DNA of 64,000 bases from Chelativorans sp. AA-79 (GCF_029457495.1 NZ_CP120361.1:248001-312000); one strand, 5' to 3'. Counted from the first letter of the stretch, positions 45,076 through 55,170 are shown. The notes: a model not told the origin generated them from the sequence alone. A program made the numbers and translations.

Positions 45076-46358
45076 CCGTTACCATCGTCCTTCTGTTCCT
45101 TGCGGCCATGCTGGTTCTGGGCCTGCCCGTCGCCCTCGCCATGGCGGTTTCGGGCTCCGTCGGGCTCTATATGTTCGGCGGCTGGCCAATCCTGCGCGGA
45201 ATCCTCGAAACCGCGCCGCTGTCGACGGCCAACAATTACGAAATCATTACCATCCCGATGTTCATGCTGATGGCGGAGTTTGTCATTCTCTCGGGTGTGG
45301 CCGACGATCTGTTCCGCGCGGCGACAATCTGGGTGGGCCGGGTACGTGGTGGTACGGCCATGGCGACGGCGCTTGCAGGAGCTGGCTTCGGTGCGATCTC
45401 TGGTTCATCGACTGCTGCTGCGGCGACCCTCGCCTCGACATCGATTCCGGTGATGATCAAGCAAGGCTATGAAACCAAGTTTGCCTGCGGCGTGGTGGCG
45501 ATATCGGGCACCCTTTCGATGCTCATCCCGCCCTCCATCGCGCTGATACTCTATGGGATCATTGCGGATATTCCGATCGGCGCACTGCTGATTGGCGGGG
45601 TCGTCCCCGGCATCCTTGTGACATTGACGATCATCGTGACCATTGCCATCCTCGTCTGGTGGGACCCTGCCATCGCCCCAGCGACCCGCACCTACACTAT
45701 TGCTGAGAAATTGGCCTCGCTGAAACGCGTCGGGCTAGTGGTCGTCCTGCTGTTTTCGGTGACCGGCACGATCTATTCCGGTATTGCTACTCCGACCGAA
45801 GCCTCGGGCATCGGCGCCTTCGCCGCGATGCTCACTGCCGCATGGGAGCGCAAGCTCAGCTTCACCTCGGCCTGGCGTGCACTGAGATCGGCGGCCCAGA
45901 CCACTTGCATGATTCTCTTCATCGTGATGGGCGCGCATGTCTTCGGATATTTCTTTACCCTCACACGGGTGACAAACGACATCGCCGCATGGGTCGGTGC
46001 GCTTGAAACATCGCGCTGGATAATTCTCGCCGTGATACTGGCGGGCTATCTGGTGCTCGGCTTCTTCATGGATCAAATCGCCATCCTGATCCTGACCGTG
46101 CCGGTCGTGCTGCCGCTGATCCTGCAGCTCGGGTTCGATCCTGTCTGGTTCGGTGTGCTGATCGTGGTTACGGCCGAAGTTGGAATGGTCACGCCGCCTC
46201 TGGGGATGAATGCCTTCGTGGTGGCGCGCTACACAAGACGCCCCCTGAGCGAGATCTTTCGTGGCGTCGCGCCCCATGTATGGGCGCATCTGGTGATCAT
46301 CGCCATCCTGGCTGCCTTTCCGGCCATCACCCTTTGGCTGCCTTCGACCATGCGCTGA
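45072..46358 (+). CDS. TRAP transporter large permease, DctM family (second system)
   Basis: A 428-aa polytopic membrane protein with about 12 spans. FGAISGSSTAAAATLAS, GTLSMLIPPSIALILYG and MVTPPLGMNAFVVAR are standard DctM segments. ATGA overlap with the small subunit and a 40-nt gap to the binding protein show a single unit. Confidence 0.92.
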   Translation: MTVTIVLLFLAAMLVLGLPVALAMAVSGSVGLYMFGGWPILRGILETAPLSTANNYEIITIPMFMLMAEFVILSGVADDLFRAATIWVGRVRGGTAMATALAGAGFGAISGSSTAAAATLASTSIPVMIKQGYETKFACGVVAISGTLSMLIPPSIALILYGIIADIPIGALLIGGVVPGILVTLTIIVTIAILVWWDPAIAPATRTYTIAEKLASLKRVGLVVVLLFSVTGTIYSGIATPTEASGIGAFAAMLTAAWERKLSFTSAWRALRSAAQTTCMILFIVMGAHVFGYFFTLTRVTNDIAAWVGALETSRWIILAVILAGYLVLGFFMDQIAILILTVPVVLPLILQLGFDPVWFGVLIVVTAEVGMVTPPLGMNAFVVARYTRRPLSEIFRGVAPHVWAHLVIIAILAAFPAITLWLPSTMR

Positions 46359-46398
46359 GGGCAGAAACCACCTAATCAATATGAAGGAGGAGACATCC

Positions 46399-47418
46399 AT
46401 GAAATATCCGAAATTCCTGATGGCGGCATCGCTGATCGCGTCCGCGGTCGCGGCCGGTGCCTCATCGGCGCAGGAGATCACATTGCGCGCTGCCGATAGC
46501 CTGCCCGTGGGGCATTACATCTCGGAAGGCGTGCTGCTGCCGCTGATGAAGCAGGTCACCGAATCTACCGACGGCAGGGTCGCCTTCGAGCATTTCCCGG
46601 CGCAGCAACTGGGAAAATCTGCCGATATGTTCTCGCTAGTGAAATCCGGCGTTGCCGATATTGCCTATGTTGGCGCGTCCTACGTATCCGACAAGCTGCC
46701 GCTCAGCTCAGTCGGAGAGTTGCCCGAAGCGTTCTCGTCATCCTGCGAAGGCACTCTGGCATTTTGGGAACTGGCCAAGCCGGGCGGTGTGCTCGACAAG
46801 GCCGAGTACCAACCCGAGGGCGTGCGCGCGTTAGCTGTGCTCGTGCTTGCACCCTATCAGGTCTTCCTGTCTGAGGAGATGTCGGGCCTCGCGAATCTGA
46901 AAGGCAAGCGGATTGTGGCCAGCGGCGCGCCCAAGCACATCGGCCTGACCAAGCTCGGCGCCGTCCCCACCACCATCGCGGCCCCCGAGGCGCGCGAGGC
47001 GCTTTCGCGCGGGACGGTGGACGGTCTTGCCTTTCCGATCGCCTCGATCCGCCCCTATGACCTCGCGCCCGAGCTGAGCAGTGCAACCGATAACACCAAC
47101 TTTGGCTCGTTCACCGTGGTCTACATGATGAGCCAGTCGAAATACGACAGCCTTCCAGAAGATGCCCAGCAGGCGCTAACCGAAGCCGGTGAGGCCGCAA
47201 CTCGACATGGCTGCGAATATACCGACGAGGCGACGGCCAACGACCGGCAGGTGATCATGGACGCTGGCGTCAGATTTGTGACGCTGTCAGAAGAGGATCG
47301 GAGCGCGCTGGAAGCCAGCATGGCCAGCGTCGGCGACGAATGGGCCGCCGAGCTTGATGCGCGCGGCAAAGCCGGCACTGAGGTGCTCAACGCCTTCCGC
47401 AACGCGCTCGGCAAGTAG
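46399..47418 (+). CDS. TRAP transporter binding protein, DctP family (second system)
   Basis: A 339-aa periplasmic protein with a Sec signal (MAASLIASAVAAGASSAQ). It shows EHFPAQQLGKSADMFSLVKSGVADI and KGKRIVASGAPKH, as in DctP proteins. ATG at 46399 follows AAGGAGGAG. It is last in the operon here, while in the other two TRAP systems the binding protein comes first. The ligand is probably the dicarboxylate degraded by the upstream enzymes. Confidence 0.9.
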   Translation: MKYPKFLMAASLIASAVAAGASSAQEITLRAADSLPVGHYISEGVLLPLMKQVTESTDGRVAFEHFPAQQLGKSADMFSLVKSGVADIAYVGASYVSDKLPLSSVGELPEAFSSSCEGTLAFWELAKPGGVLDKAEYQPEGVRALAVLVLAPYQVFLSEEMSGLANLKGKRIVASGAPKHIGLTKLGAVPTTIAAPEAREALSRGTVDGLAFPIASIRPYDLAPELSSATDNTNFGSFTVVYMMSQSKYDSLPEDAQQALTEAGEAATRHGCEYTDEATANDRQVIMDAGVRFVTLSEEDRSALEASMASVGDEWAAELDARGKAGTEVLNAFRNALGK

Positions 47419-47867
47419 CGAAAGCTCTCCACCTCCGCCGCCGGCTTGTACCCCGTACCCGTGGCCGGCGGCATCTGGTACCAATCACTCGGAGGCGCTT
47501 ACAGAGAGGTAATTTGGCACACCGCTCCGGGACGAGCGGAGCAAGCCTACGATATCGACCGTCACGAATGATCGCACGTCACCTGCGGTGTGCTTTGATG
47601 GCAGCGTTCGGATGCCGGAGTAGCGAGTGCCGCTGTTTACCTGCCGGCCGTCAGGTGACGTAACCATCGAGGCATTCCGGCAAGAAAAGCTGTTCCCGGC
47701 GATCCCTCTCCTCGATGAAACCCGCCATGCCAACATGACGGTCATAAGAGCGTGTCATTTCGCCCCGTCACGCAAACGCCCGCCGTCTTGAGCGAAACAG
47801 CATGTCGTGATGGCGACGTCAGACCGACAGACCGTTATGCTTTTCTCAGGCTCCTGGCGCCTTTGGG
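47419..47867. other. Long intergenic stretch, nothing recognised
   Basis: Between the TRAP operon and the GntR gene I see no gene with family resemblance. An open minus-strand frame (47485-47745, 86 codons) has ordinary composition but no recognisable motif or ribosome-binding site; it could be a decayed gene. No tRNA, repeat array or strong terminator is visible. Confidence 0.35.
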
Positions 47868-48668
47868 TCAAGAAATCTCATTCACGTAACGGTACTTGTC
47901 CGTGATCGCGCGATGATGCGCGCAGATGATCGGCACGGCGAGCTGGTCGTAGGCAATCTCGTCGATGATCAGGAGCGGTGTTCCTTCGGCGACAGCAAGT
48001 AACTCACTGTCCATGGAAGACGCCGGTTCCGCCGAGAGTTGCTCTCTCACAGCCGAGATGCGGATGCCGTAAAGCTCGAAAAGAGAGATATAGAGAAGCT
48101 CGGGAACACCCTGCAGAGGGAAATTCGGGACCCGCCTTGTCGGGATGCAGAGTTTCTCGTGCATGACCGGTCGCCCCTTCACTGAGCGCACACGGTGGAT
48201 TCGCACGAGCTGGCATTCCTCCTCCAGGTTGAGGAGCCTCAATTCGTGAGGACTTGCCCGGCCCTCGGTGGCTTCGATGATTCGGGCGGTAGAGCGCAGC
48301 AGACCACCGTCGAGATCGTGAAAGCGAAAATACTGGAAAAAATTGCGCAGGTTGTGGTGCGGTGTGCGGCCAGTCACCACCGTTCCCGTTTTAGGCCTTC
48401 GGGTGACGAAACCCTCGGCGGTAAGATCGATAAGCGCCCGGCGAATAGTACCGACGGCAACGTTGAATTCTTCCGCGAGTTGTACCTCCCCTGGGAGCTT
48501 GTCCCCCGGCAACCAGACTCCCATGAGGATTCGCTCCGTCAACTCACGCTTAATCCGCACATAAAGCGGCACTTGGCTGCCGCGTTCTGCACCATCCGTC
48601 TGATTATTGTGCAATCGATAGCTGCCCGACACTGAAATTTCAGTTCCCTGAGAATATGCATTTGACAA
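47868..48668 (-). CDS. GntR-family regulator with UTRA domain (HutC/FarR type)
   Basis: About 266 aa: a GntR winged HTH (VPLYVRIKRELTERI, GEVQLAEEFNVAVGTIRRAL, GFVTRRPKTGTVV) and a UTRA ligand domain (FFQYFRF to ANHRAI-like AHHRAITDKYRY). The start is unclear: TTG at 48668, GTG at 48632 or a later GTG are possible, because a palindrome CTGAAATTTCAG sits at 48632-48643. It is divergent from the M20/Dpp operon and is its probable regulator. Confidence 0.85.
   Translation of the reverse strand: MSNAYSQGTEISVSGSYRLHNNQTDGAERGSQVPLYVRIKRELTERILMGVWLPGDKLPGEVQLAEEFNVAVGTIRRALIDLTAEGFVTRRPKTGTVVTGRTPHHNLRNFFQYFRFHDLDGGLLRSTARIIEATEGRASPHELRLLNLEEECQLVRIHRVRSVKGRPVMHEKLCIPTRRVPNFPLQGVPELLYISLFELYGIRISAVREQLSAEPASSMDSELLAVAEGTPLLIIDEIAYDQLAVPIICAHHRAITDKYRYVNEIS
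48632..48643. promoter_or_regulatory. Palindrome at the start region of the GntR gene
   Basis: CTGAAATTTCAG is a perfect 12-bp palindrome. A second one, TCTATAGA (48695-48702), lies nearer the M20 gene, framed by CTATT and AATAG. Either could be the GntR operator for both divergent units. Confidence 0.35.
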
Positions 48669-48723
48669 ACTTCCCAGCCAACCGCACTCTATTCTCTATA
48701 GAAATAGTTCGACGGGCAGCCCT

Positions 48724-50040
48724 GTGGAGTCGGTTGTTACCAAATATCCATTGCCGAAGCACCTGGAGGATGCGCTCGCCCATATCTCTGGGGACGAGGC
48801 GACTATCATTTCCGATCTCGACCGCCTCATTGCTATCGATACCTCGTTTCCGCCCGGAGATGGTTACGAGGCATTTGCCTCCGCGTGTGAGGAGATGGTG
48901 CAGCCTTCCGGCTTCGCCTGCGATCGTGTGAGCGTGCCGGGAGAATTATGGCAAACGGAGAATGGTCCTGCTCGCGGAGAGCGGATCAATCTGATTGCGC
49001 GCCGGCGGACCGGACGCCCCGTCTGTTCGATCTACTATCATGTCGATACCGTTCCGGCGGGTGACGGATGGACGCGCGATCCGTTTGCTCTCACCGTGGA
49101 AGGCGACCGCCTCTACGGCCGCGGGACAGCTGACATGAAGGGCAGCATCGCTGCCACCCTCGCCGCAATCCGGGCCGCCGATGCCGTTGGTATCGAGCTT
49201 GCCTACGATCCCTCGCTTCTTTTCTGCACGGATGAGGAGGGCGGCCTCTATCCCGGGATCCGCTATCTTGCCGAACAAGGGCTGGTGGAAGGCCATCTCC
49301 TTTCATTCAACGGTGGTGCGGCGCCGCGCATCTGGGCCGGGTGCTTCGGCAGCATCGACCTGGAGATAAGTATAAAGGGCCTCGCCGCCCATTCGGGAGA
49401 ATCCACCGGCAAAGGCATTAACGCGATCGAGGAGGCGATCCCGCTGTTAAACGCCTTCCTCGCGCTGAAAGCGCAGGTCGAGCAGCGTGTCTCGGCTCTG
49501 CCGCCGCCGCCCGCCAATGGAGGGCGCCCACTCAACGCACGTTTGACCGTCACCGCAGCCCACGGGGGCGCGAAGGGGTCGTCCGTGCCAGGGCATTTCA
49601 AGCTGGTCGTCAACCGCCGCTATGCGCCAGAAGAGCGCTATGAGGATGTGCGGGCCGAGCTGGAGACGACGATTGCGCGGGCCATGGCAGGTAGCAGGGC
49701 GCGCGGCGTGACCCATCGGATGGTCGGCCATCTCTCTCCGGTCGTCGATCCTACGGGCCCCCACTGGCCGGCATGGATCGAGGCGCTCTCCCACGGCTTC
49801 GGATGGCCCGTCGAAAGTTTTTCGAAATGGGGCGCATCCAGCAGTTCCGACATGGGATGGGTGCAGGATGCCGGCATCCACGAAATCCTGTTGGGCGGGC
49901 TGATCCGGCCGGATTCGGCGGCTCACGCCGCTGACGAGCATGCGACTCTCGGCGATGTCCGATCGCTGGCCCGCAGCATTCTTTTCTATCTAGCGGGCGC
50001 CCGTCTTCCTTCCACGCGTACAATTGGGGAACCAAAATGA
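48724..50040 (+). CDS. M20-family metallohydrolase (ArgE/DapE-like), complete metal site
   Basis: A 438-aa zinc-dependent amidohydrolase. YYHVDTVP, GRGTADMKG, TDEEGG and the late His in SAAHAADEH provide all expected metal ligands and the general base. Members cleave N-acyl amino acids or dipeptides. It starts with GTG, and its stop overlaps the binding-protein start (ATGA). It probably hydrolyses the peptide-like compound imported by the Dpp system that follows. Confidence 0.9.
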   Translation: MESVVTKYPLPKHLEDALAHISGDEATIISDLDRLIAIDTSFPPGDGYEAFASACEEMVQPSGFACDRVSVPGELWQTENGPARGERINLIARRRTGRPVCSIYYHVDTVPAGDGWTRDPFALTVEGDRLYGRGTADMKGSIAATLAAIRAADAVGIELAYDPSLLFCTDEEGGLYPGIRYLAEQGLVEGHLLSFNGGAAPRIWAGCFGSIDLEISIKGLAAHSGESTGKGINAIEEAIPLLNAFLALKAQVEQRVSALPPPPANGGRPLNARLTVTAAHGGAKGSSVPGHFKLVVNRRYAPEERYEDVRAELETTIARAMAGSRARGVTHRMVGHLSPVVDPTGPHWPAWIEALSHGFGWPVESFSKWGASSSSDMGWVQDAGIHEILLGGLIRPDSAAHAADEHATLGDVRSLARSILFYLAGARLPSTRTIGEPK

Positions 50041-51611
50041 AAAAAATCCTTCCACTTGACCGCCGCCAATTCCTGCATCGCGCCACCCTGCTGGGAGCGG
50101 CGGTCGGAACGGGCATAGGCTTCCAGTCAGGGCCGGCCCTTGCCCAGTCCGCGCGCGGCGGCGTTCTCCGCGTCAGCGTCGACCAGGCGCCGGCCCGGCT
50201 GAATCCCCTTCAGCATCGGGTCAATCCCGAATACCTCCTCGGCGAGCTGCTTTACAGCGGTCTGACCCGTCTTGGTCGCGACATGCAGGCCGAGCCTGAT
50301 CTTGCCGAAAGCTGGGAGGCCAACGAAACTCTGGACACGTGGACCTTCCGCCTGCGTCAGGGCGTAACCTTTCACGATGGAACACCGTTCAGCGCCAGCG
50401 ATGTGGTGGCAACTTTCGAGGCCATCCTCGATCCAGCCACGGGCTCGCCCGCCCGCACCAATATCGGCCCGGTGAAGACCGTGAGCGCTGCGGACGATTT
50501 GACGGTCGTCTTTCATCTCTCGTCGCCCTATGCCGATCTGCCGGTCGCGCTCGCCTATACGGATGCCAAGATCGTGCCGGCCGCCATCGTCGAATCGGGG
50601 TTGGAACGTCTCGACAGCGAGGCTGTCGGCACGGGTCCATTCAAGCTCGTCTCCTACGAGCCGTCACGCCTGACGGTGGTCGAGCGCAATCCGGATTATT
50701 ACGATCCGGAGCGCCCCTATCTCGACCGCGTCGATGTCGTGGTCTACCCGGACACGACCGCCGAGGCCGCCGCCCTTATTTCCGGCGACACGGACCTGAT
50801 GCTGATCGTGCCGCCGAGCGATTTCGAGCGGGTTGGCGGAACAACCGGCATCACGCCGCTGCGCATACCGTCCGGGCAGTTCCTCAACGTGATCCTGGGC
50901 TGCGACGAGAAGCCGTTCGACGATCCGCGCGTGCGCAAGGCGCTGTCTCTCTCCATCGACCGGGAGGCGCTGGTCGAGCTGGTGGCCGAGGGTTACGGCA
51001 CGGTCGGAAACGATACACCCATCAATTCCGCCTATCCTTTCTTTGCCGACCTGCCGGCGAAGACGCCGGATTACGAGGCAGCTCGCGCTCTTCTGGCCGA
51101 GGCCGGTTATCCTGACGGTCTGTCGCTCGAGCTGATCGCTTCCGACCGTCCGGGTACCCGGACCCAGCTCGCCGTAGCACTTCGGGAGCTTGCGGCACCC
51201 GCTGGTTTCCGGATCGAAGTTCAGACCCTGGCGCACGCCACCTATCTCGATCAAGTCTGGCTCAAGGGTCCCTTCTATGTAGGCTTCTACAACATGCAGC
51301 CGACGGTCGACGGCATCATGTCGCTGCTCTACACGTCAGACGCTGCGTGGAATGAGACCAAGTGGAACAACGCTGAGTTCGACCGCCTGATCGCGGGGGC
51401 CCGGGGCACCATTGACGAAACACGCCGCGCCGAACTCTATGCGCAGGCGCAGCAACTCATGCACGACGAGGTTCCGACCATCATCCCTGTGTTCTTCGAC
51501 CTTCTCGGCGCCAAGCGCGACTATGTCGAAAACTTCGAGTTGCATCCGCGCGGCGCGGTGTTCCGGCTCGATCATGTCTCGCTCGGCGAAGGCAAGCCAC
51601 AGCGCGGGTAA
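50037..51611 (+). CDS. Dpp/Opp-type periplasmic binding protein (SBP family 5)
   Basis: A 524-aa binding protein. The twin-arginine signal DRRQFLHRATLLGAA ends near PALAQ. Family text includes LAESWEANE, VTFHDGTPFSASDVVATFE, VGTGPFKLVSYEP and SIDREALV. It captures oligopeptides or other small organics. It overlaps the upstream M20 gene by ATGA and precedes the permease genes, so the operon is hydrolase-binding protein-permeases-ATPase-hydrolase. Confidence 0.92.
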   Translation: MKKILPLDRRQFLHRATLLGAAVGTGIGFQSGPALAQSARGGVLRVSVDQAPARLNPLQHRVNPEYLLGELLYSGLTRLGRDMQAEPDLAESWEANETLDTWTFRLRQGVTFHDGTPFSASDVVATFEAILDPATGSPARTNIGPVKTVSAADDLTVVFHLSSPYADLPVALAYTDAKIVPAAIVESGLERLDSEAVGTGPFKLVSYEPSRLTVVERNPDYYDPERPYLDRVDVVVYPDTTAEAAALISGDTDLMLIVPPSDFERVGGTTGITPLRIPSGQFLNVILGCDEKPFDDPRVRKALSLSIDREALVELVAEGYGTVGNDTPINSAYPFFADLPAKTPDYEAARALLAEAGYPDGLSLELIASDRPGTRTQLAVALRELAAPAGFRIEVQTLAHATYLDQVWLKGPFYVGFYNMQPTVDGIMSLLYTSDAAWNETKWNNAEFDRLIAGARGTIDETRRAELYAQAQQLMHDEVPTIIPVFFDLLGAKRDYVENFELHPRGAVFRLDHVSLGEGKPQRG

Positions 51612-51737
51612 ATCGAAGACACCGCGCGGAGCCGTTCATCTCCTATTTGAGCGGCTTCGCCTCTGTTCTATCCGATGCAGGACGCGGGATCGTTTCTCGG
51701 GCTTGTCTCGGTGCTGGAAACAGGAAGGAGCCCAGCG

Positions 51738-52688
51738 ATGTCGCCCGGCTATCTCGCGAGGAGGTTTCTCACGATCCTCGTCACCCTCCTCATCGTTTCG
51801 ATGGTCGTCTTCGGCATAACCCAGGTGCTGCCCGGAAATGCCGCCACAATGCTGCTTGGAGAGAACGCCACGCCCGAACAACTCGCCGCCGTCACGTCCA
51901 GGCTCGGCCTCGACCGGCCGGTCTGGCTGCAATACTGGAGCTGGTTCAGTGGCCTTCTTCAGGGTGATTTCGGTACGTCGCTGCGCACGGGACTACCCGT
52001 CGGGCCGGTCATGGCCGAGGCTCTGGGACGCTCGCTACTGCTTGCGCTCCTGGCGATCGTCCTGATGCTCGTCATCGCCATCCCGCTTGGCGTGCTCGCT
52101 GCGCTGCGGCGAGGCGGTGCCACGGATCTCGGCGTCAGCATCGGCACCTATCTCGGCGTCTCGCTGCCGGAATTCGTGACGGCAACGCTGGTGCTGATCT
52201 TCCTCGCGCACCCCTCTTTCGGGCTCTTTCCCGCAACGGGATACGTACCTTTGACGGAAGATTTCTGGAGCGGGCTTCATCATCTGGCGCTGCCTGTGCT
52301 GACAGTGTCGGTTGTGCTCGTCGCCCATGTCTCTCGCATGGTACGCTCCGAACTGGTCGACGTCCTCCATCTCGACTATGTCCGCGCCGCCCATCTCAAG
52401 GGGTTGTCGCGCGGCCGCATTCTCATCCGCCATGCCCTACGCAATGCACTCCTGCCGACCATCACCATCGTCGCGCTCGATGTGGGCTATCTGCTCGGCG
52501 GCATCATTGTCGTGGAGGAAATCTTCGCGTTCCCCGGCATCGGGCGCGAGTTGATCGTTGCCATCCAGGCGCGCGACCTGCCCTCCATCCAGGCGGGCGC
52601 GCTGATCATGGCTGCGACCTATGCGATCGCCAATCTCGCCGCCGATCTGTGCTACGCCGCGCTCGACAAGAGAATTCAGTATGCTTGA
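51738..52688 (+). CDS. DppB-type ABC permease
   Basis: A 316-aa membrane protein with six spans: FLTILVTLLIVSMVVFGIT, a long periplasmic loop with ENATPEQLAAVTSRLGLDRP and the EAA loop HLKGLSRGRILIRHALRNAL. ATG at 51738 has AGGAGC before it; the frame is open further upstream. It pairs with the DppC-type protein encoded next, overlapping by 8 nt. Confidence 0.92.
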   Translation: MSPGYLARRFLTILVTLLIVSMVVFGITQVLPGNAATMLLGENATPEQLAAVTSRLGLDRPVWLQYWSWFSGLLQGDFGTSLRTGLPVGPVMAEALGRSLLLALLAIVLMLVIAIPLGVLAALRRGGATDLGVSIGTYLGVSLPEFVTATLVLIFLAHPSFGLFPATGYVPLTEDFWSGLHHLALPVLTVSVVLVAHVSRMVRSELVDVLHLDYVRAAHLKGLSRGRILIRHALRNALLPTITIVALDVGYLLGGIIVVEEIFAFPGIGRELIVAIQARDLPSIQAGALIMAATYAIANLAADLCYAALDKRIQYA

Positions 52689-53508
52689 CACCACGCGCCG
52701 CCTCGTGAGATCTCCGCAGGGCCTTCTGGGTATGGTCATACTGGGCACCATCACCGCTCTCGCCCTGATCGGGCCTTACATCGCCCCTCATGGCGCGGAG
52801 GCCTTCAACATCACCAGCCGGTTCCAGGGGCCCGGCAGCACCTTCTTGCTCGGCACCGACCAGTTCGGCCGGGATCTGCTGAGCCGCATTCTGCTCGGTG
52901 CGCAATCGACGCTCTTCCTCGCCGTCGCAGCCACGCTCCTGGGCACGGGAATAGGCGCGGTGATCGGAACGCTTTCCGCTTATCTCGGCGGCATCGCAGA
53001 CGAGATCATTATGCGCGTCCTCGACGCGGTCATGGCGATACCGAGCCTGCTGCTGGCCCTCCTGATCGTCACGGCCGCAGGAGCGAGCGCCACCAATGCA
53101 CTTCTTGCGATCGGCATCGCACTCGCGCCCGGCATGGCGCGTATCACTCGTGCCGCATCGCTTGCCATCCGCGAGCAGGACTATGTGAACGCCGCCGTGG
53201 CACGCGGCGAATCCGGCACTTTCATCGTCATGAGGGAAATGATGCCGAACGTATTGGCGCTCCTTGTCGTGGAGTGCACCATCCGGATCGGCTTTGCTGT
53301 CATGACAATTGCCACTCTCAGCTTTCTGGGGCTGGGCGCCCAGCCGCCCTCGTCGGAATGGGGGCTGATGGTTTCGGAAGCGCGGGACTACCTCTTCCGT
53401 AATCCCTGGATGATGATCTGGCCCGGACTCGCGATCGCTCTGCTCGCGATCGGCTTCAACCTCCTAGGCGATGGGCTGCGCGATGCCATCAACCCGAGGG
53501 AGCGCTAA
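52681..53508 (+). CDS. DppC-type ABC permease
   Basis: A 275-aa membrane protein with six spans. GTDQFGRDLLSRILLGAQST and NAAVARGESGTFIVMREMMPN are the DppC hallmarks. It starts inside the end of dppB. It completes the channel of the importer. Confidence 0.92.
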   Translation: MLDTTRRLVRSPQGLLGMVILGTITALALIGPYIAPHGAEAFNITSRFQGPGSTFLLGTDQFGRDLLSRILLGAQSTLFLAVAATLLGTGIGAVIGTLSAYLGGIADEIIMRVLDAVMAIPSLLLALLIVTAAGASATNALLAIGIALAPGMARITRAASLAIREQDYVNAAVARGESGTFIVMREMMPNVLALLVVECTIRIGFAVMTIATLSFLGLGAQPPSSEWGLMVSEARDYLFRNPWMMIWPGLAIALLAIGFNLLGDGLRDAINPRER

Positions 53509-53511
53509 ACC

Positions 53512-55152
53512 ATGGCCGCCGATAACCCAGTGATGCGCCCGGTTCTCTCCGTCGAAGGCTACAGCCTGTCCTATCGCACCGGCCATCGCGGCGATCTCGT
53601 TCCCGCGCTTGTCGACATCTCCCTCTCGGTTGCACGGGGTGAAGTCTTGGGGCTGGTCGGCGAGTCGGGCTCGGGCAAGTCCTCGCTTGCCAATGCCATC
53701 ATGCGCTACCTGCCCCAAGGCGCCCAAGAGAGCGGCGGGGCGATCCGCCTTGACGGGCAGGATCTGTGCACCATGACGCGCCGGCAGATCTCGCATATCC
53801 GTGGCCGCCGGATTGCAATGGTTTTTCAGGACCCAAGCACCTCGCTCAACCCAACGCTGACCTTGGGCGAGCAGGTCAGCGAGACTCTCGTGCGCCACAA
53901 GGGGCTTTCCTGGAATGAGGCGCGCGCGCAGGCCGAGCACCTGATGGAGCGTGTTGCGCTCAAGGAGCCGCGCAAGATGATGGCGCGCTATCCGCACGAG
54001 GCTTCGGGCGGCGAGAAGCAGCGCGTCATCCTCGCGGGCGTCTTGGGCGCCGAACCGGAGGCGATCCTGTTCGACGAGCCGACGACCGCGCTCGACATCA
54101 TCACGGCGCGGCAAATCCTGGAGCTCTTCGGCGAGCTTCAACGCGAGACCGGCGTCGCCTCGCTCTACATCTCGCATGATCTTGCCCTCGTCTCCCGCAT
54201 CGCCGATCGCGTGGCAGTGATCCATCGCGGGCGCATTGTGGAGGAAGATCCGGCCAGGGAAGTCTTCCGCAACCCGCGTGATGACTATACGCGCCAGCTG
54301 ATCGCGAGCGTACCCCGCCCCGAGAAGCGGCTCGCACCGCCACTCGAGGAAAGCCGGCTGGAGCCGCTCCTAAAGCTTGAGAATATGACGGTGCGTTACG
54401 GACAGGCCTCCTTCTGGAAGCGGCTTGGCGGCGCTGGGCCCGAGCTGACGGTCGGTGCCCGCAATATCGGCTTCGATGTCCGCCCGTCCGAAATTGTCGG
54501 TGTGGTCGGCGAATCCGGGTCGGGCAAGTCCACCATTGCGCGAGCGTTGGTCGGCATCAATCCGTTCGAAGGGAGGATAACACTCGGCGGCCGATCAATT
54601 CCGACGCCTGATGCGATGGACCGCGATTATCGGCGTGCAGTCCAGATCATCTTTCAGCACCCCGATTCATCGCTCAACCCGCGTCGGCGCATAGATGAGA
54701 TTCTGGCGCGCCCACTACGCCTCTACGGGCTTTCCGAGGGGCGAACGGAAGCAGAGACGATCGGCGATCTCCTGGAGCAGGTGCAGCTCCCCCGCGACTT
54801 CGCCAAGCGATACCCGCACGAGCTCTCAGGCGGGCAGAAGCAGCGGATCGCAATCGCCCGCGCATTCGCGGCCCGGCCGAAGCTCGTCATTTGTGATGAG
54901 ATCACCTCGTCGCTCGATGTTTCGGTGCAGGCACAGATAATCGAGCTGCTCCTGGAACTGCGGGAGCAGTTCGGCACCGCCTACCTGTTCATCACTCATG
55001 ACATAAACCTGATCCGGCAGATCGCACATCGTGTGGCGGTCATGCTCCGCGGCGACCTGATCGAGGTTCGTGCTGCCGGGGAACTCGGCCAGCCAACCAA
55101 TCAGGACTATACGAAAGCGCTGATCGATGCCGTACCCACCCCAGTTGGCTGA
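53512..55152 (+). CDS. Fused DppD-DppF ABC ATPase
   Basis: A 546-aa protein with two complete ATPase domains. Domain 1 has Walker A GESGSGKSS, signature ASGGEKQR and Walker B ILFDEP; domain 2 has GESGSGKST, LSGGQKQR and VICDE, with H-switches ISHD and ITHD. It drives the Dpp-type importer. In many genomes these are two genes; here one chain does both. It lies 3 nt after dppC. Confidence 0.93.
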   Translation: MAADNPVMRPVLSVEGYSLSYRTGHRGDLVPALVDISLSVARGEVLGLVGESGSGKSSLANAIMRYLPQGAQESGGAIRLDGQDLCTMTRRQISHIRGRRIAMVFQDPSTSLNPTLTLGEQVSETLVRHKGLSWNEARAQAEHLMERVALKEPRKMMARYPHEASGGEKQRVILAGVLGAEPEAILFDEPTTALDIITARQILELFGELQRETGVASLYISHDLALVSRIADRVAVIHRGRIVEEDPAREVFRNPRDDYTRQLIASVPRPEKRLAPPLEESRLEPLLKLENMTVRYGQASFWKRLGGAGPELTVGARNIGFDVRPSEIVGVVGESGSGKSTIARALVGINPFEGRITLGGRSIPTPDAMDRDYRRAVQIIFQHPDSSLNPRRRIDEILARPLRLYGLSEGRTEAETIGDLLEQVQLPRDFAKRYPHELSGGQKQRIAIARAFAARPKLVICDEITSSLDVSVQAQIIELLLELREQFGTAYLFITHDINLIRQIAHRVAVMLRGDLIEVRAAGELGQPTNQDYTKALIDAVPTPVG

Positions 55153-55170
55153 GACGAAAAAGGATATCTA

